From assembly GCA_964030785.1 (NCBI GenBank), contig OZ034967.1:50975533-51039532 (forward strand): 64,000 bases of DNA. The letters are read 5' to 3'. Both the position numbers and the translations under genes were made by a program. A model generated the notes under the pieces. That model was not told the origin of the DNA, searched no databases, and saw only the letters and a program-made list of their open reading frames with translations. Positions 22,001 to 45,600 of this stretch are shown here, in pieces (position 1 is the first letter of the stretch; each line of letters starts with the position of its first letter). This stretch comes from Siderastrea siderea (Eukaryota > Cnidaria > Anthozoa > Scleractinia > Rhizangiidae).

Positions 22001-25000
22001 AATACAATGTTTTTACATCCAAAAATGTCCCTAGAGTAACGAACCACCAACACAGCAAGCATATATTGACGTACGACCTTGTTCGACAAGTTTTGTCTTT
22101 TGATGTCAAAGATAGTGACAACTTTGAAATAAGGGAATACATGTAAATCTATTAATTCTCTATAAGTTTGAAATATTGCTGAGAAACATAAATCGCAAAT
22201 TACAGTTGTAATACCGGTAACTGGTAATCGCTAAATCTTCAGGGGGACAATCACTGAACAGATTTGTCAAAACAATTCCCAAAAAATACCAAAACGGAAT
22301 AGTAACGCCAATCAAGGAATGTGTTCCTTGCCTTTTATTGGACGTATCTGATTTTGGCAGTTTTACTAAAACGAGATATCCTTGCAGCTGTGAATTTGCC
22401 CTTGCTCCCGGGGGAGGAAAACTCTGTATCCGAAATAAACCGCCATATGTAGAGTACAAATGCAGTCGAACCTCTGTTAGCAGCCATCTTCCAATAAAAT
22501 CCACCATTTTGCAACGCCCACTTCAAATACTTTTCTTGAAATTTACCCCATAACGGCTACCTTGAAAAACGAAGGCCGTGAAACTCTGGCCAGGGCGGCC
22601 TTTGCAGAGAGGTCAGATTCCAGTTCAGGGAAATTGATTAATTTACCCATTGTCAAGAATGGGATTGTTGGGTGGGGGGGACAGGAGGTCCAAACTTCCC
22701 TCTTCCCGTTCTCTTTAACTGGTTCCCACCCCAGTTTTGTTGGCTCCCGTCTCATTGCCTTTTTTGGCGATTACAAAGCATTACGCAATGTTGTTATTTT
22801 TTCCTAATTTCCCCGCTTCCCACCACCTTGGGGATCCCGGCGCTTCCCGCCCCCACCCCCGTTAAAAATAATATGAACGCTGATTGAAGTACTTTCAATT
22901 GAATTAAGACTAAACTAAGAAAAAGGAACCACGTGCAATCAACATATGAAAAGAGGGGTGCATGCTTGTGACCGGAGTGCGACTTTATACCTACCACAAG
23001 AAAGTACCGCTCAATGTAGGTTTTATTTGAATAGCCGTGCTGCGCATAGGATTTTCTCTACAGCTAGTGTAATATAAGTGGCTCATGGGATGGCCGAGGA
23101 GGGAAACTGATGTTAACTTAATGTCATCGTTGAATTGCGGGACGTTTCGCTATTGCTTTTAAGCGATTCTTCGAGATGGCCGTTTTTTACGACACAAACT
23201 TTTCTGAAGGTAATCAAACTCGTGTTTTTTTTTGTACTGGAAAACATCTCAATGACAAAACGTTTGTTCCAGAAATTCAATATATCTCAGCTTTTATCTG
23301 AAAGCCGCAGTGCACATCAAGCGATAAGAAATCAGCTGTGTTCTACGGATAACAGAGCAAGCAGAGATATGTTCTGTTTCGTAACCACCTGTCTAATATC
23401 ATCTCATGAGATTAAATCGAAGTTCTTGGCATCGTAATAAATAGCAGTTACCTTGACCGTTTTAAATATGGACTAAGTGAAAAAACAGTACCCATCTCAA
23501 AAACGTCCTTTTTGTAAACGCTCTTGGTATTCACAAAAAAGAGCGAACTATCATCAGAGGCAACTCTCTGAGTACTTTGCACAATTTCAAGAGTGCAATC
23601 ATAGCAGAGTAGAATCCTCTCGAACCACTGATAAACAAACTAAGTGCCAAACTAGATTCTGCCCATCAAAGTACAAAATCAGATTTTACTTAGAAAGATA
23701 GGAACTTAAAGCAACACTTTTGGAAAGTTCTAAAAGTCTCCATTTGCAGAATCAATCATGAAAAGCGTGCGTTACAATTGCATGACTCATGAATAGCTAT
23801 GGAATCAGTGAAGACAATTCTTGAGTCATAAAATGTTGATCTATGCCAAACTTGGTCTGTAAACTTGCATTCAATTGACGACTACCGAGTGGTACCGTAA
23901 CGTCTAACCATTCAAATGAGAGCAACTGCATGGAGAGGACAGTCCTTTTCTGTAGTACTGTTTATTATTCTGTACATGGTGCTTTTAACTTTTGAGTCTG
24001 TGGATGAAATCCTTTCCTGTGGTGCTGTTTATTACTCAGTACAAGGTGGTTCTAACTTGTAAGTCTGTATATGAAATCCTTAGACCATTCAAATGAAAGC
24101 TACGGAGTAGTACTTTCCTGTGGTGCTGTTTACTATGCAGTACGAGGTGGTTGCAACTTTTAAGTCTGTGGATGAGATCCTAAAATGTGACCATTCAAAT
24201 GAAAGCAGAAGAGAGGCACTTTCCTGTGGTGCTGTACAAGGAGGTTTCGACCCTTGTTTGTGGCACTGTTCATTGCCAGATCGCTTGTACACTTTTAAGT
24301 ATGCGTGTGAAATCCCAAGTCTGCGCAGTGCTTTGTTTGTCGACTTCAATTTCCGTCCGTAGGAATTTTAGGAAGTTCCTAATTTGTCACTGGTTTTGTG
24401 AGACCTCAAAAGTTTCATAATTAAAGAGCGTTTAAGTATCTATCCTCCCCAGTTAATTAAAAAACATAACCATTTCCGGCAAGGTCGATAACGAATTTTA
24501 ACTGATAAATCTAATAAAATATATGACTTTTCGATTAGTAGCGATTATATCAGGACAATATCAGTGCACTTGAAGGCCACACTAAGAAAATATCGGATTA
24601 TAAGCGTCATCTGGGAAATGGTGGAATCTGACGTAATTTATCATTTGCGTCCAAAGCTCTAAAACATTGTATGCGCCCGTTTTCGGCGCAAAGCTCGACT
24701 TTTTTTCATAGTAGGAAAGAAGCTTCATCAGCAATTCTAAATTTTGACGCCGACTCGTATACAAGTAGCTAATATGACGTCAAAACTCTAAAGTGGAACA
24801 TCATGAAACGATTAGTCAACTGAAATAACAAGGGCTGATGGTTCAACTGACAAACGAAGCATATAGTCGACGCTTTGCCTTTTTATGCGGGGTTTGCAGG
24901 CTCGTAGAGCCCGAGAAAATTTAAGCAAGCCCTCGACTTGGTCGACTTAAGCTCGCCGGGAAAACCTAGGAGCAACAAACTTGAGAGAGTCTAGGACCAC

Positions 25001-27692
25001 ATGTGCAGCTAAACGGGCGCTATATTTAGAAATCCCACACAAGCACACGGACAGATTACTTTAGATGCAGAGACGCTTCGTGACTCAAATCAGCAGTGAA
25101 CACCATGCTTCCGCTAGCTACCACCTTATTTGTCAGTCTTGGTGATCGCCTTCTAGAAGTAAATCATTTGCAAAAATGATGCTATAAAAACACCGAAGTA
25201 ACCTCCGAGGGCTCTGTTGCAAACTTCAGTCACTGCTCAGTTTGCAAGAGACGCGAACAAGCTAGTATATCATCTCAATCAAGGCGGTTAGTTTACCTGT
25301 ACACCCCCGGGGGGTAGTCCCTCATATAAGCTAGATAGGTATATGGGACGGCAAAGGATCTGGTTTTCGAGCCGTTTTAGCCTGAACGAAAGTGTAGATA
25401 GATTTTAACCACTTTGAATTGAAATAGGGTTCTGGTCTGGGGGAGAAAGACGACATTGACTGAACTATCCAACAGTGAAAAGAAAAAGGGGAATTGCCCA
25501 CTCAAGGTTAAAAAGGCTGGTAAACAGAGCTACGGTCAAAGAATCTTAAATTGTATTCTGATGTCGGGTACGGCCTCAAGACTCTTAACGGCTACACGTT
25601 ACTTCAAAGAACCGGTTTCGACGTGCGTCATTCCGGAACATTCATGATTTTGACTGTGTAGCCTTTCTCTAGATTAGACGAAACTTCAAAATTTTTATCC
25701 TTTATTCTCAAGTGTGATCAGCGTACAATTTCGTTTTTACAGGGTAAGCACACTTAATAAACGAAAAAACTTCTCATTCCACGAGTCAATTATTGGTTCA
25801 TTAGCTTTTTCCGGGTATGTGCGATGAATTCCTAAAGTGAGAACTTTGAAATGAAAGGTCTTTGTAGTAGTGCTTTTCTCCGGCGCTGTTGGCTTTAACA
25901 GCTCGCAAAATAAAATCTGAGATTTTTTTATTTTTGAACCAAGAAAGAAAAGTGTTTTCTATAAACGTTTCAACCAGCTGACATATCAGTTCTCACCGAT
26001 AGAACTTCAGATTCTCAAAAGTGAAGAAAATAAACGCTTGGGTCTATCAGCAAGGAGAATTGATAAAATACTGATCAGTTTGAGCTCGATGCTGATAAGG
26101 TCAACAGTTGGAATGATGCAGGCTAATTTTAAAATTAAATTCATGTAAACAAAAGAACAACAAAACCACAGAGGTTGAATGGTGAGCGGGGGGGAGGGAC
26201 GGGGGCTAGAAGATTGCAATCATATTGCAAAAGTACTCCATTTATTATTCAAAAGTGTGAATGAAGAGGAAATTAAGGGAACAGGCATTGAGGCATACCT
26301 AACCAACTTATTGTTTTATAAAAGTTTCCCTGATAAGGTATAGATATCTTATCAAATGATACATACTTGTGTTTAGTTTGATATATTTGACTTGCAGCCT
26401 GCGGACCGCCTATGTGTAATTGGGAACGATATCGTAGTTAGATTTGAGAGAAAACAGGGCAAAAGAAAAAAAATTTCTAACTTAACGCAACTTTAAAGCC
26501 GGCTCGTTACCCACCTATTTTTCGCACAGTTCGGCATTGCTGTGATTTCGTGATGTGAGTGGGATGATTTTTGAGACAGAGAGAAAACAACTGAGGTCAA
26601 AATGTTGAAAATTTGCCGAAGTGGAATGATCTGGGGTTCACGTTTTTATCAGTCATACAGCGTTTTGTCGCTTTGCTATGTTTCCACTTGTCTCAGATAA
26701 AGCCGACCATTAGTAAATTATGTCAAGTTCTTATCTCAAAAATTTTACAAGTCTAACTTCTCTGTTTTGTTAACCAGACACAAAAATAAGAAATTACCCA
26801 AGGTTATGTTTGGGAATCTTCATCTTTAATTTCAAAACTTAGTCCTACGCCAATAAATTTGTTCCAGTGCATAAAATAACAAACACAAGAAAAACAGAAA
26901 CAAAACTCGATCTTGACGTAGACGAGTTGTTCTTACAATTTGTTTGGAAGACTGAGACAAAAACAAGAAACTCCTCGCGTTCGAGTCAGCAAATTTCTCA
27001 CGTACATCAATTATTCTCGAGTCCATCCGGAGAAAACATTTTGTTCCAAAGCACGAAAAACTCGTAGACAGATAAAGAAGGCACTAAACTTCCCGCAGAC
27101 AAGTCGCATTGAGTTAATCTTCCAATCTTTTTGAAACTATCCAATCAAAAACAAGTTGCGTTAACCAAGAAATATTTCGGACAACGGATTGCCGCGTTTC
27201 TTCGCTGTTCTTTTCTCATGATCTATAAATCCCCATTACGCTAATGCTGTCTATGAAAAGGACCTTTGTCAGACTAATCGCCGGAGCAGGAAATGGACTT
27301 TCCCAAAGTGTGCACTTAACTTACTAAGCAAGAGTTATTAAATTGAGACAGATGAAACTGCTGAAGATTTTCACAGACGAAAGAAATTCAAAGATACCTG
27401 TGAGAGCTGTTGTTAAGCAAGCGTCCATAGCATTCCCGCCTTTTCTCAGCGCCTCGGTGCCCGCGTGCACGGCCAGCGCGCTGCTAGTTCCCGCCACCAA
27501 TCCTTTCCCGTCGCTGAACGCCAATGGTTTGGGACGTCGGTGCGAGTACTGCAGAGATAGGGCTTCTAGCCTTTGAAAATCTCTGGGAAACCATGTTTTC
27601 GGAGAGAATGAAACGCTTTCTGGTGGGAGAGAAGCAATCGTACCCAAAGCAAATCCCAAGAAAAGAAGAGCTTTAAAATTTTGCGGATTCAT
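19029..27692 (-). CDS. Secreted gamma-glutamyltransferase-family protein with acidic insertion
   Basis: Exons on the minus strand are 27692-27398, 21816-21460 and 20995-19029, joined in phase into 872 residues with ATG and TAG. Residues 1-21 look like a signal peptide. GGT-family motifs follow: a GKGLVAGTSSALAVHAG stretch, KGGNAMDACLTTALT (residues 84-98), GSHVSYAGAANILYYD, VLVPGFIAAV, and GYVTMEDMTEYHV. At the point where the family self-cleaves before a catalytic Thr, this protein has HGSSGVVAVDRSGNVCSLV, with Ser424/Ser425 in place of Thr. An arginine equivalent to the RETAP motif of classical glutathione hydrolases is not seen. About residues 505-730 are charged and end in Glu runs, an insertion unlike normal GGTs. 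The C-terminus (VAGIGAAITLNSDGKMLGCA) again matches the family. It may be a GGT/acylase-like hydrolase or a non-catalytic secreted relative. Intron 1 is 5.6 kb and repeat-filled. Confidence 0.85.
23908..24330. repeat. Tandem array of about 4 diverged units (70-110 bases)
   Basis: The blocks accattcaaatga-agc, tcctgtggtgctgtttat, cagtacaaggtggtt and aacttttaagtctgtggatg recur in order four times. A single related unit occurs at 57855-58063, flanked there by inverted cctttcactccc ends, so the array looks like an expanded MITE interior. It lies in intron 1 of the GGT-like gene. Confidence 0.7.
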
Positions 27693-28246
27693 CCTGGATC
27701 GGTACGCGCCCTTTGAAACTCAAAAGATAATTGCTAAACACGTAACAGAGTTGTTTGGTTTCATAGCGTAAATCGGTAATTTAATAGTTTTTATTGTTCG
27801 ACGAATTCCGTCCAAAGGAATGAAATTTAATAGCGCCGGAATGTGACACTTTTGAGAGCGAATGAGCGTAACTTTATATTTCTGATGTTGTACTCTCCGA
27901 TATTGCCCGGGTTTGCGCGCGCATGCACGCAAGTGAGGTGAAACACGTGTGAACTTTTGACGGCAACATGACTTACAGCCGTTTGATCAGATTTCAATTA
28001 ATAACGATTTGTTTAATAAGAGCAAATTAACCTGAAGCAATCGACGAATCGTGTTGAGAGTTTGAAATTTTTTGAATGTCAGCTTTTGACAGTTAGCAAA
28101 TAATAACTTGAGCTCGTTTTACATGCAGTGCTGCTGTTACATGCTGTTCGGATTCCGTCGATTACGGTTCCAGTTTGAAGAAGCGCATGTAAGGACTCGA
28201 TTAATTTATCGCAGATGCTTTTAGAGTTTGGCTTCAACGAGATGAG
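27693..28246. promoter_or_regulatory. Divergent promoter region between the GGT-like and HUNK-like genes
   Basis: The 554 bases between the two start codons contain a GC-rich patch (gcccgggtttgcgcgcgcatgcacgc near 27906) but no obvious TATA box in the expected place for either gene. Both genes presumably start transcription here. Their 5' UTR boundaries cannot be set from sequence alone. Confidence 0.45.
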
Positions 28247-38911
<10,665 letters not shown>

Positions 38912-40069
38912 AAGGTCACGTGACCAAGAGGATATGCAGTATGGTAGTGCTTAATGGAGATAAGATTAACTTTGTACTGGGAAAAGAAGGAATCCTCTCC
39001 AGTAGAGAAGTAAGGTCCCTTTTTGGTCAGAGATGTTGCCAAGCAACATGACGCCGACATGATTATGATGTCATGCTAACGTGCCAGCTTTCGGCTTACA
39101 CGTGAAAACTCACACAGCCATTTTCTAGCCATTACCCCAAGTTGGTAGCTTCGGAATGCTTTTACGTTATTTTGCTAAAACGGCACCTCCTTTTCTGACT
39201 GTAAATAACTTAGGCTAATCAAGACTTGTGATGCTTTGTCCTGTCTTGGAGACCACTCCCAAGAGAGAAAACTGCTCGTAAAAAGAACTTTGTTCCTTAT
39301 GCCCGTAATACCGGTTCTTTGGTATAAAGAGTGCAAACAAATAGAAGACTAAGGACTAAACTTAGCGCGTGACGAGCACGAAAAGCGAATCGTGCGTGCC
39401 CGGCAACAGGGACCCAGCCACGTAACTTGGGACTCACTGTTTTCGCGTGATGTTTGCTAATTCTCGACTTAACTTACCCGATTTTTTGGGCGAAGTCATG
39501 TTAACGGGACTACGCTTATTTCGCGCTTGTGCGCGCGAGAAAGGAAACGACTGGGGACTTGGCTGGGTTGGTGCGCTATTGAGGTAAGGTATCTATGACA
39601 ATAACATCGGAAAAAAAGTTTCCTATATATTTATTAATGCGTCCGCAGGAAAAGGCACTTGTCATAGTAACTGGTTTTGCTAAAGAAATTTAGAAAATTG
39701 CTACAATTTTGTTCAAAGGAATTTTCCAATTATGAATTTTATTTCCTCGATCTCAAAATGATTTATTATACAATTATCATAATATATAATGAAAAATATC
39801 TTTTTGAAGACAATTTTGTTAAACTGTGTTGAAATAAATTGGTAATTTGTTGTTTAGGTTAGTATCCACTTTTGTTTTCTAATTTTCAATAGTCGCAATA
39901 GTATCCAGGATCTATAACATGTCTCCTTACTTTTCATACAATAACTTAAGATAATGCGGGCGCTGTGATTGGTCAATCCTATCGATTATTATACCAGTAA
40001 ACCACATCGAAAATGTAGTTATTATATAAAAGTAGAAACTCATAAGTCCTTATGAGTTTCTGATAAAAG

Positions 40070-40249
40070 CAATATACCACACATTCTATGGTTTATTGGC
40101 TCAATAAACCATTTGGGATGTTGGAATAACACTCGAAAAGCTTGTTGGTAACTCGCCTTCGGCTCGTGACTTGCAATCTCTTCTCGTGTTCTTCCAACAT
40201 CCCGCGTGGTTTATTGAGCCAATAAACCATAGAAATGTGTGGTATATTG
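40070..40249. mobile_element. MITE, about 70-base terminal inverted repeats
   Basis: Left: caatataccacacattctat, ggtttattggctcaataaac, gggatgttgga. The right arm is the inverse (tccaacatcccgcgtggttt, attgagccaataaaccatag, gtgtggtatattg). A separate small palindrome gaaactcataag-tc-cttatgagtttc lies just left at 40035-40060. Confidence 0.75.
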
Positions 40250-41100
40250 TTTAAATAAAACATGTTCAAACAAAAATGTGGTGGGAGTAGTTAAAATTTC
40301 AATACCAAGCTTGTTCAGATTGCTTGTTCAAACATTGTGAACCACAGATCGACTCAGAGCTCGCGACCTTTTTGGTCTGCGTCGAGAATTTTCACAGACC
40401 ATGAGGTCGATTGTTTACGTGTCGCTATTTGTAATCGACCGTTTGTTTACGTGTCGCTATTTGTAATCGACCTCATCTCATCGCCTGATGAAGACTAGCA
40501 GCATTGCCGTCAAAACGTCGCGATCAACAACTCAAAGCGATTCTATCGTGAGACAAATGAATAAACGTTCATCTTTCCTAGAAGAAATGTCTTCTACAGA
40601 GCCAGAGTGAGACTTGTTCTATTAACCGAAATACTTGCCAATAAATCAGAGCGAAGTTAACCTCGTGTGGAAGTGTTTCACTCGGTCAGAGAGAAGTATT
40701 CAAGCTCGGGCGAAACATTTTCACTCCACCCCCTCCCCCACCTTTTCTTTACTACCGGCTCCCACCTTGCGCGAGACTTGGGATCCGTCGGTCAGTACGA
40801 AATACTCCATTTTCATTTCACTGTGAAACCACTACATAACTAACTTTCTCAACCTTTCGTTAACAGTATACCTAAATACCTTGAAATACTCTTTATTCAG
40901 TTGTCATGACCAGGAGCCCAAATCCTGTCAGGGCCGATTACGGAAAGGCATAAGACAGCAACAACGACAACGGCAATCAACATAATTTTATTTATACCAT
41001 AATTTAAAGTTCACAAATTTACAGACACTTTCGACATTCCTGATCCTATCACTGTGCAGGACGTTTGCTTATATAAAACAAGTAACTCACCGACATAGCG

Positions 41101-41560
41101 GCCCGGGGGGGGGGGGTACTCCCGCCAATTTAGGATAGGTGTGTGCCGCCAAGGTTCTCAAACCCTGACCCTATTTAAGGGTAGAAAATCGAGAATTGAT
41201 ACCCTTTTAAGGACCCAAAACCAAGAAATGGCACCCTATTTAAGGAAACCAAGATAACTCATAATTCTGTAACTACGTGGTGAGGAGCGCCAACACAAGC
41301 TCTAAACGTCCTTTTAAAATCGCTTTGTTAAACTTTATAAAGTGTAGTGCAGTTTTAACAGACCATATCTTTTTCGTTTTGCGCGTTGACGTGGATACTG
41401 CAATTTAGTGACCCTATCTAAGGAACATCTTAGGATCACAATATCAAAAAACACCGAAAAGGGTACCCTATTTAAGGACTGAGCACCTCAAAAGACCTAC
41501 CCTATCGGGCGGCACATATCTATATAGCGTATATAAGGAAGTACCCCCCCCCCCCGGGCA
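41101..41560. mobile_element. MITE with G-run/C-run ends (ggggtactccc family)
   Basis: The left end cccgggggggggggtactcc and right end aagtacccccccccccccgg are inverted. The interior is rich in ccctatttaagg words on both arms and has the taggataggtgtgtgccgcc / gggcggcacatatctat pair. Relatives lie at 52836-53286 and 55475-55695, with fragments near 25300 and 36040-36190. Confidence 0.65.
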
Positions 41561-42235
41561 TAGCGGGCAAAGAGTCTTCCTGTAGCTCAGAGGCTTGTAG
41601 TGGAGGATTCAGGAAGAGGGCCAGAGGGTCCGGACCTCCCTCGCCATCTCTTGTACACCTGTACTTGCCCCTTGGCTTTCCAAATAATTGAATGTATTTA
41701 GGCTGTTTAGAAAAAAAAGAAAGTACAAAACACTTTGTAGACGATGCCAAGCATCAGGCCAGTTTTACCTGGAAATCTAATCGGTTGAGTTATATTAGTT
41801 TGCTAAAACTAGGGAATTATTCCTTGAATGTTGAAGTACAAAGTCTAAGTTCCCATTTGGGCCCCCTTATCGACAGTTCCTGGCTGCAACAATGGTTCGA
41901 ACATGTGATCGCTATGTATAAAGTCATCGGCTCGACTTTCATCGGGGAGTGGACTCAGAATTTTTTTCCTTGGAGTCCCTTAAGTACTCGTGATGAACTA
42001 AATACAATTAAGTTACTTCATAACGAGGCTTAAATTCCCGATCTGTTGTTCATTATCCCATTTTGGCTGCTTTGGGAATTTTTTGTGGGAAACTTTTGAA
42101 ACATTTGTCTTACAAGATCCAGCATTTGCCAACTGAAAACTTAAATATCAGAATTGAACAAAAGCTTCAAATACCTGTGTTGAAAACAAGTAAATGAATA
42201 TAAAACAAGAAAAACAAACAGCATATGCAGGGATA

Positions 42236-42344
42236 GGCTCGATTTCCAGCCGTTTGAGGGAGTCCGGTTTGAGGGAATCCTAACCCTAACCCTAACCTAA
42301 CCCAACAAGGAACGCGGGCGCACTAAACGGCTGGAGAACGAGCC
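42236..42344. repeat. Small inverted-repeat element containing telomere-like CCCTAA units
   Basis: Left end aggctcgatttccagccgtt and right end aacggctggagaacgagccc are inverted. The centre holds three to four ccctaa/cctaac units near 42283-42303. Imperfect 10-base flanks (atgcagggat, atgcaagggt) could be a target duplication. Confidence 0.65.
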
Positions 42345-42619
42345 CAATGCAAGGGTGGCGAACGTGAATAAGCAGTTCGCCTCCCTTGGGTATCCTGTGC
42401 CAGCTACATCGCATTGTCGTATCCGTACCAGGCTCCCAACGGTCGTGCTAGAGAAACAAATATGGCGGACACACGTGCAACTTAACTCTTGTGTGGTGCA
42501 ATTCCGAATCTTTCTGTTTTTGTCGTCTCGACATTTTTGTAGCTCTTGGTACGTTAATCATTTCAAAAGTAGCTAGTCTGATGCTTAGAGTATACTAGAG
42601 GAGCAATCGGAGGTCTTTT

Positions 42620-45600
42620 ATGATGAATTTAAGCGTCCAAATTCTGAAGCTTCCCTCGAACAAAAGCCGGCTCTATGGTAAGAGTTTTTTAAGACTTTAT
42701 AAAGGTTACGTAAGCTTGCATTTGATCGTATTTATGCTTAAACGTTAAATGACCGATTACTCTGGAATATGCTGTCCCTTGTTTTTGACATAGTAGCGAC
42801 TGTTATTTCCTCCTTGGATAAGTATCTCTCATTTCTTTATAACCAAGCAAGATTTTAAAGTGGCCAAGGAAACCGAAGTATTTATGAATGTATAAAAAAG
42901 CTGTTTGCTATTTGTTTATTAGACAGTGCCACAGTGGATCAAAGCATTTTGAATGCTGCTGTATCATCTCTGAAAAGTGGTCATGTTATTGCTCTTCCTA
43001 CTGACACCATTTATGGTGTTGCGGCACTTGCACAGTCCACCCAAGCTGTCAGCAAACTGTATGAAATAAAGAAGCGTCACGAGGAAAAGCCTGTAGCAAT
43101 CTGTGTTGGAAAACTGGAAGATGTTCAGAAGTAAGTTCAGGGTTTCGATGTGTTACATCTTCCCAAAAAAATGCATCGTTAAACTTTCAACATGTCCTTT
43201 GGGATGCTCCATCCTGTGGGTAAGGGACTGTGCTCCATGTGGTGGGTGATATAGGGAGGCTTTGCCTGACAGGTGTTCCTTTTTTGTGCTTACAGGATAA
43301 AATTCTTACAAATGCCAAAATACATCTTTTAAACTTAAAGGAATAGCAGCTTCATTTAAGAACAAGAAACGGTTGCAAAATTGTTCTCAGAAATTACCAT
43401 GCAAAGAGCTTGGACCCTTCAGGCGACTTAAAGCTTGAGACGATCTACAGTTTTTGGTTATGTGTAAGGTATAAAAATGTACAATATGTGTTCTAGGTAT
43501 GCCATTTAGATATAAATTAGTATATGAAAGGGTAATTGTTTGGACTTTGAAGCCAAGCCTCCCGAATAAAACGTTATTGGGCAACCCTACCCCTCTCCCC
43601 TCAGGAAAGTATGCTGGTACTCTCAATTTATCATTTTCTAAATACAAAATGGCACAAAAGTTAAGTTCAAGCAATATCTGACACATGCTGTAGGTTAAGT
43701 GTAATCAAAATGAAGTTGCACCTTTTCTTTTAATTATTTTATCAGTTAGGTAATGTAATTATAATTCAATCTTAAAACACTTTGTAATATAAAATGCAAT
43801 CTCAATCTTCTTGTCAGTACTTGTTTGTAAATGTAAACTGATGAGATAAATAAGGTTGCTAAAGTAATAAACCTGGGATAACAGGCTTGCTTAGTTTAAT
43901 GTTTACTGTACAAGTTAGCTTGGTAGCCCCAGACACAGATAATAAATTTATTCTTGTGTAATGTTGTCAAAAGTAATCTTTTAGTCATCGTTCAAACTAT
44001 TATCTGATAAAATGATTATCATACTCTTATCTAAAATTATGTAAGTTTAAGAAATGTAGTTGATACTAGTAACATAGCTGTGCACATCAAACAGTAGACT
44101 GCGAGCAGTCTCTCTTTTGCTCTAAAATCCGCGTTACAACCCTGGCCAGGATTGTGGTTTAGCGTCAACACTACTGCACCGTTCACATTGCAGATATAAA
44201 TAATTTATATCTGCAATGTGAACGGTGCAGTAGTGTTGACACTAAAATTATTATGATTTAAGTCCTCCAAGTCAATTAAAGCTTTAAAAGCTGTCTTCAG
44301 TAAGTCAAAATTTGTTGGAGAATCAATACTTATTACACATTTCTGCTGTTGTCTCTTTACTCAATTAAATTACAACTAGTAAAGCCCTAGAAAATTAGCA
44401 CTTATAATTTGGTGCAGCAATGCGTGCATGGCTTGGAGTGTTTTGCATAGTTATGTAATTAATTCATGTTTGGTTCCCACCATTTTAGTTGTTTTGGAGA
44501 ACTGTTTCCTTAGTGTTTCACAGACATAGACATAGGCTTTTTCTTTAGTCAAACGCAAACTTTATCTAATTTACTGCATTCAATCACTGTTTTTGTTCCG
44601 ATAGCAAGATCACAGCCATTGAATGTAATGAATTCATTTTAGTTGAGGTACAGTTTCAAGGTCGTGAAAGTATTGGTGTCATTTTGGAGTGACGGCCATA
44701 TATATTGTAAATGCTGCATCAGGCCAACTGATGAGTAAACATACAATCTCACTGTTTATTTTTAAACACTCAGATGGGGCAAAGTAACCATCAGTGATGC
44801 AGCTCTTCAAGACTTGCTTCCTGGCCCTGTAACTCTTGTGTTTGAAAGAACCGAGCAACTAAACCTAGAATTAAACCCAACTACACAGCTTGTGGGAATA
44901 AGAATTCCAGATCATGATTTTGTACAACAGCTGAGTCTAGCTTGTGATGAGCCTCTTGCTTTGACAAGTGCAAATGTCAGCACAGTTGGACAAAGTAGCT
45001 TAAAAATTGAGGTGAGTTGAATGTACTTTAAACCTTTGCAATCTACTCTTCACCATTAATAATATCTTTGTCCCACCCCCCCCCCCCCCCCGATCCCCCA
45101 ATGATCCTTCTTGGGCAGGAAGAGAAGTGGCCAGAGTTGAGATTTTTTTCACCTCATGGGCTTCAAAATAAAGTACATCCTGTCTCTCCAGTGGGAGGGG
45201 TTGATACACTCATTTAATAGTGATGACAAGGTGCGAAAGAAGCCAGATAAAACTATCCCTCCCCCAAAAGAAAAAACAACTAAAAATCTACACACTATTT
45301 TCTACTTACCCTGTTAAGACCGTCCCAAAAATTACTAAAATTGCAAATTTCATTACCATTCTCCCACCCAGGGAGGAATAGCAATACTCTAAGTTGATTG
45401 ATTCATGGTACAGAAAGCAGAGTTCAGCTGGCACAGTCTGGGCTCCCTGTGGCTTGTGATTAACTTCACCTTATATTAAAGGGACTGTGTCACGGCTGAG
45501 TTAAGTTTATTTTATTAAGTTTTGCCAAATACTAGCTATGAAACTTGATGTTTGCAAAAAAATTACTTCTATGGATCTAAATGACAAATCCATAGCTTCA

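Larger units (their letters stand above)
38912..42619. other. Intergenic region, repeat-rich, between HUNK-like gene and YRDC
   Basis: It contains the 3' UTR of the kinase gene, a MITE at 40070-40249, a twofold 32-base tandem (gtttacgtgtcgctatttgt) at about 40411-40472, an element at 41101-41560 with G-run and C-run ends, and a small inverted repeat with telomere-like units at 42236-42344. The small ORFs (for example 41692-42033) show no recognisable family. The YRDC promoter is presumably at 42345-42619. Confidence 0.55.

Noticed and set aside
41692..42033. 113-codon ORF upstream of YRDC
   Set aside because: No recognisable motif, and it does not splice in phase to YRDC exon 1, which has its own ATG.
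42283..42303. CCCTAA repeats as evidence for a chromosome end
   Set aside because: Only three to four units, internal, inside a small inverted-repeat unit with genes on both sides.
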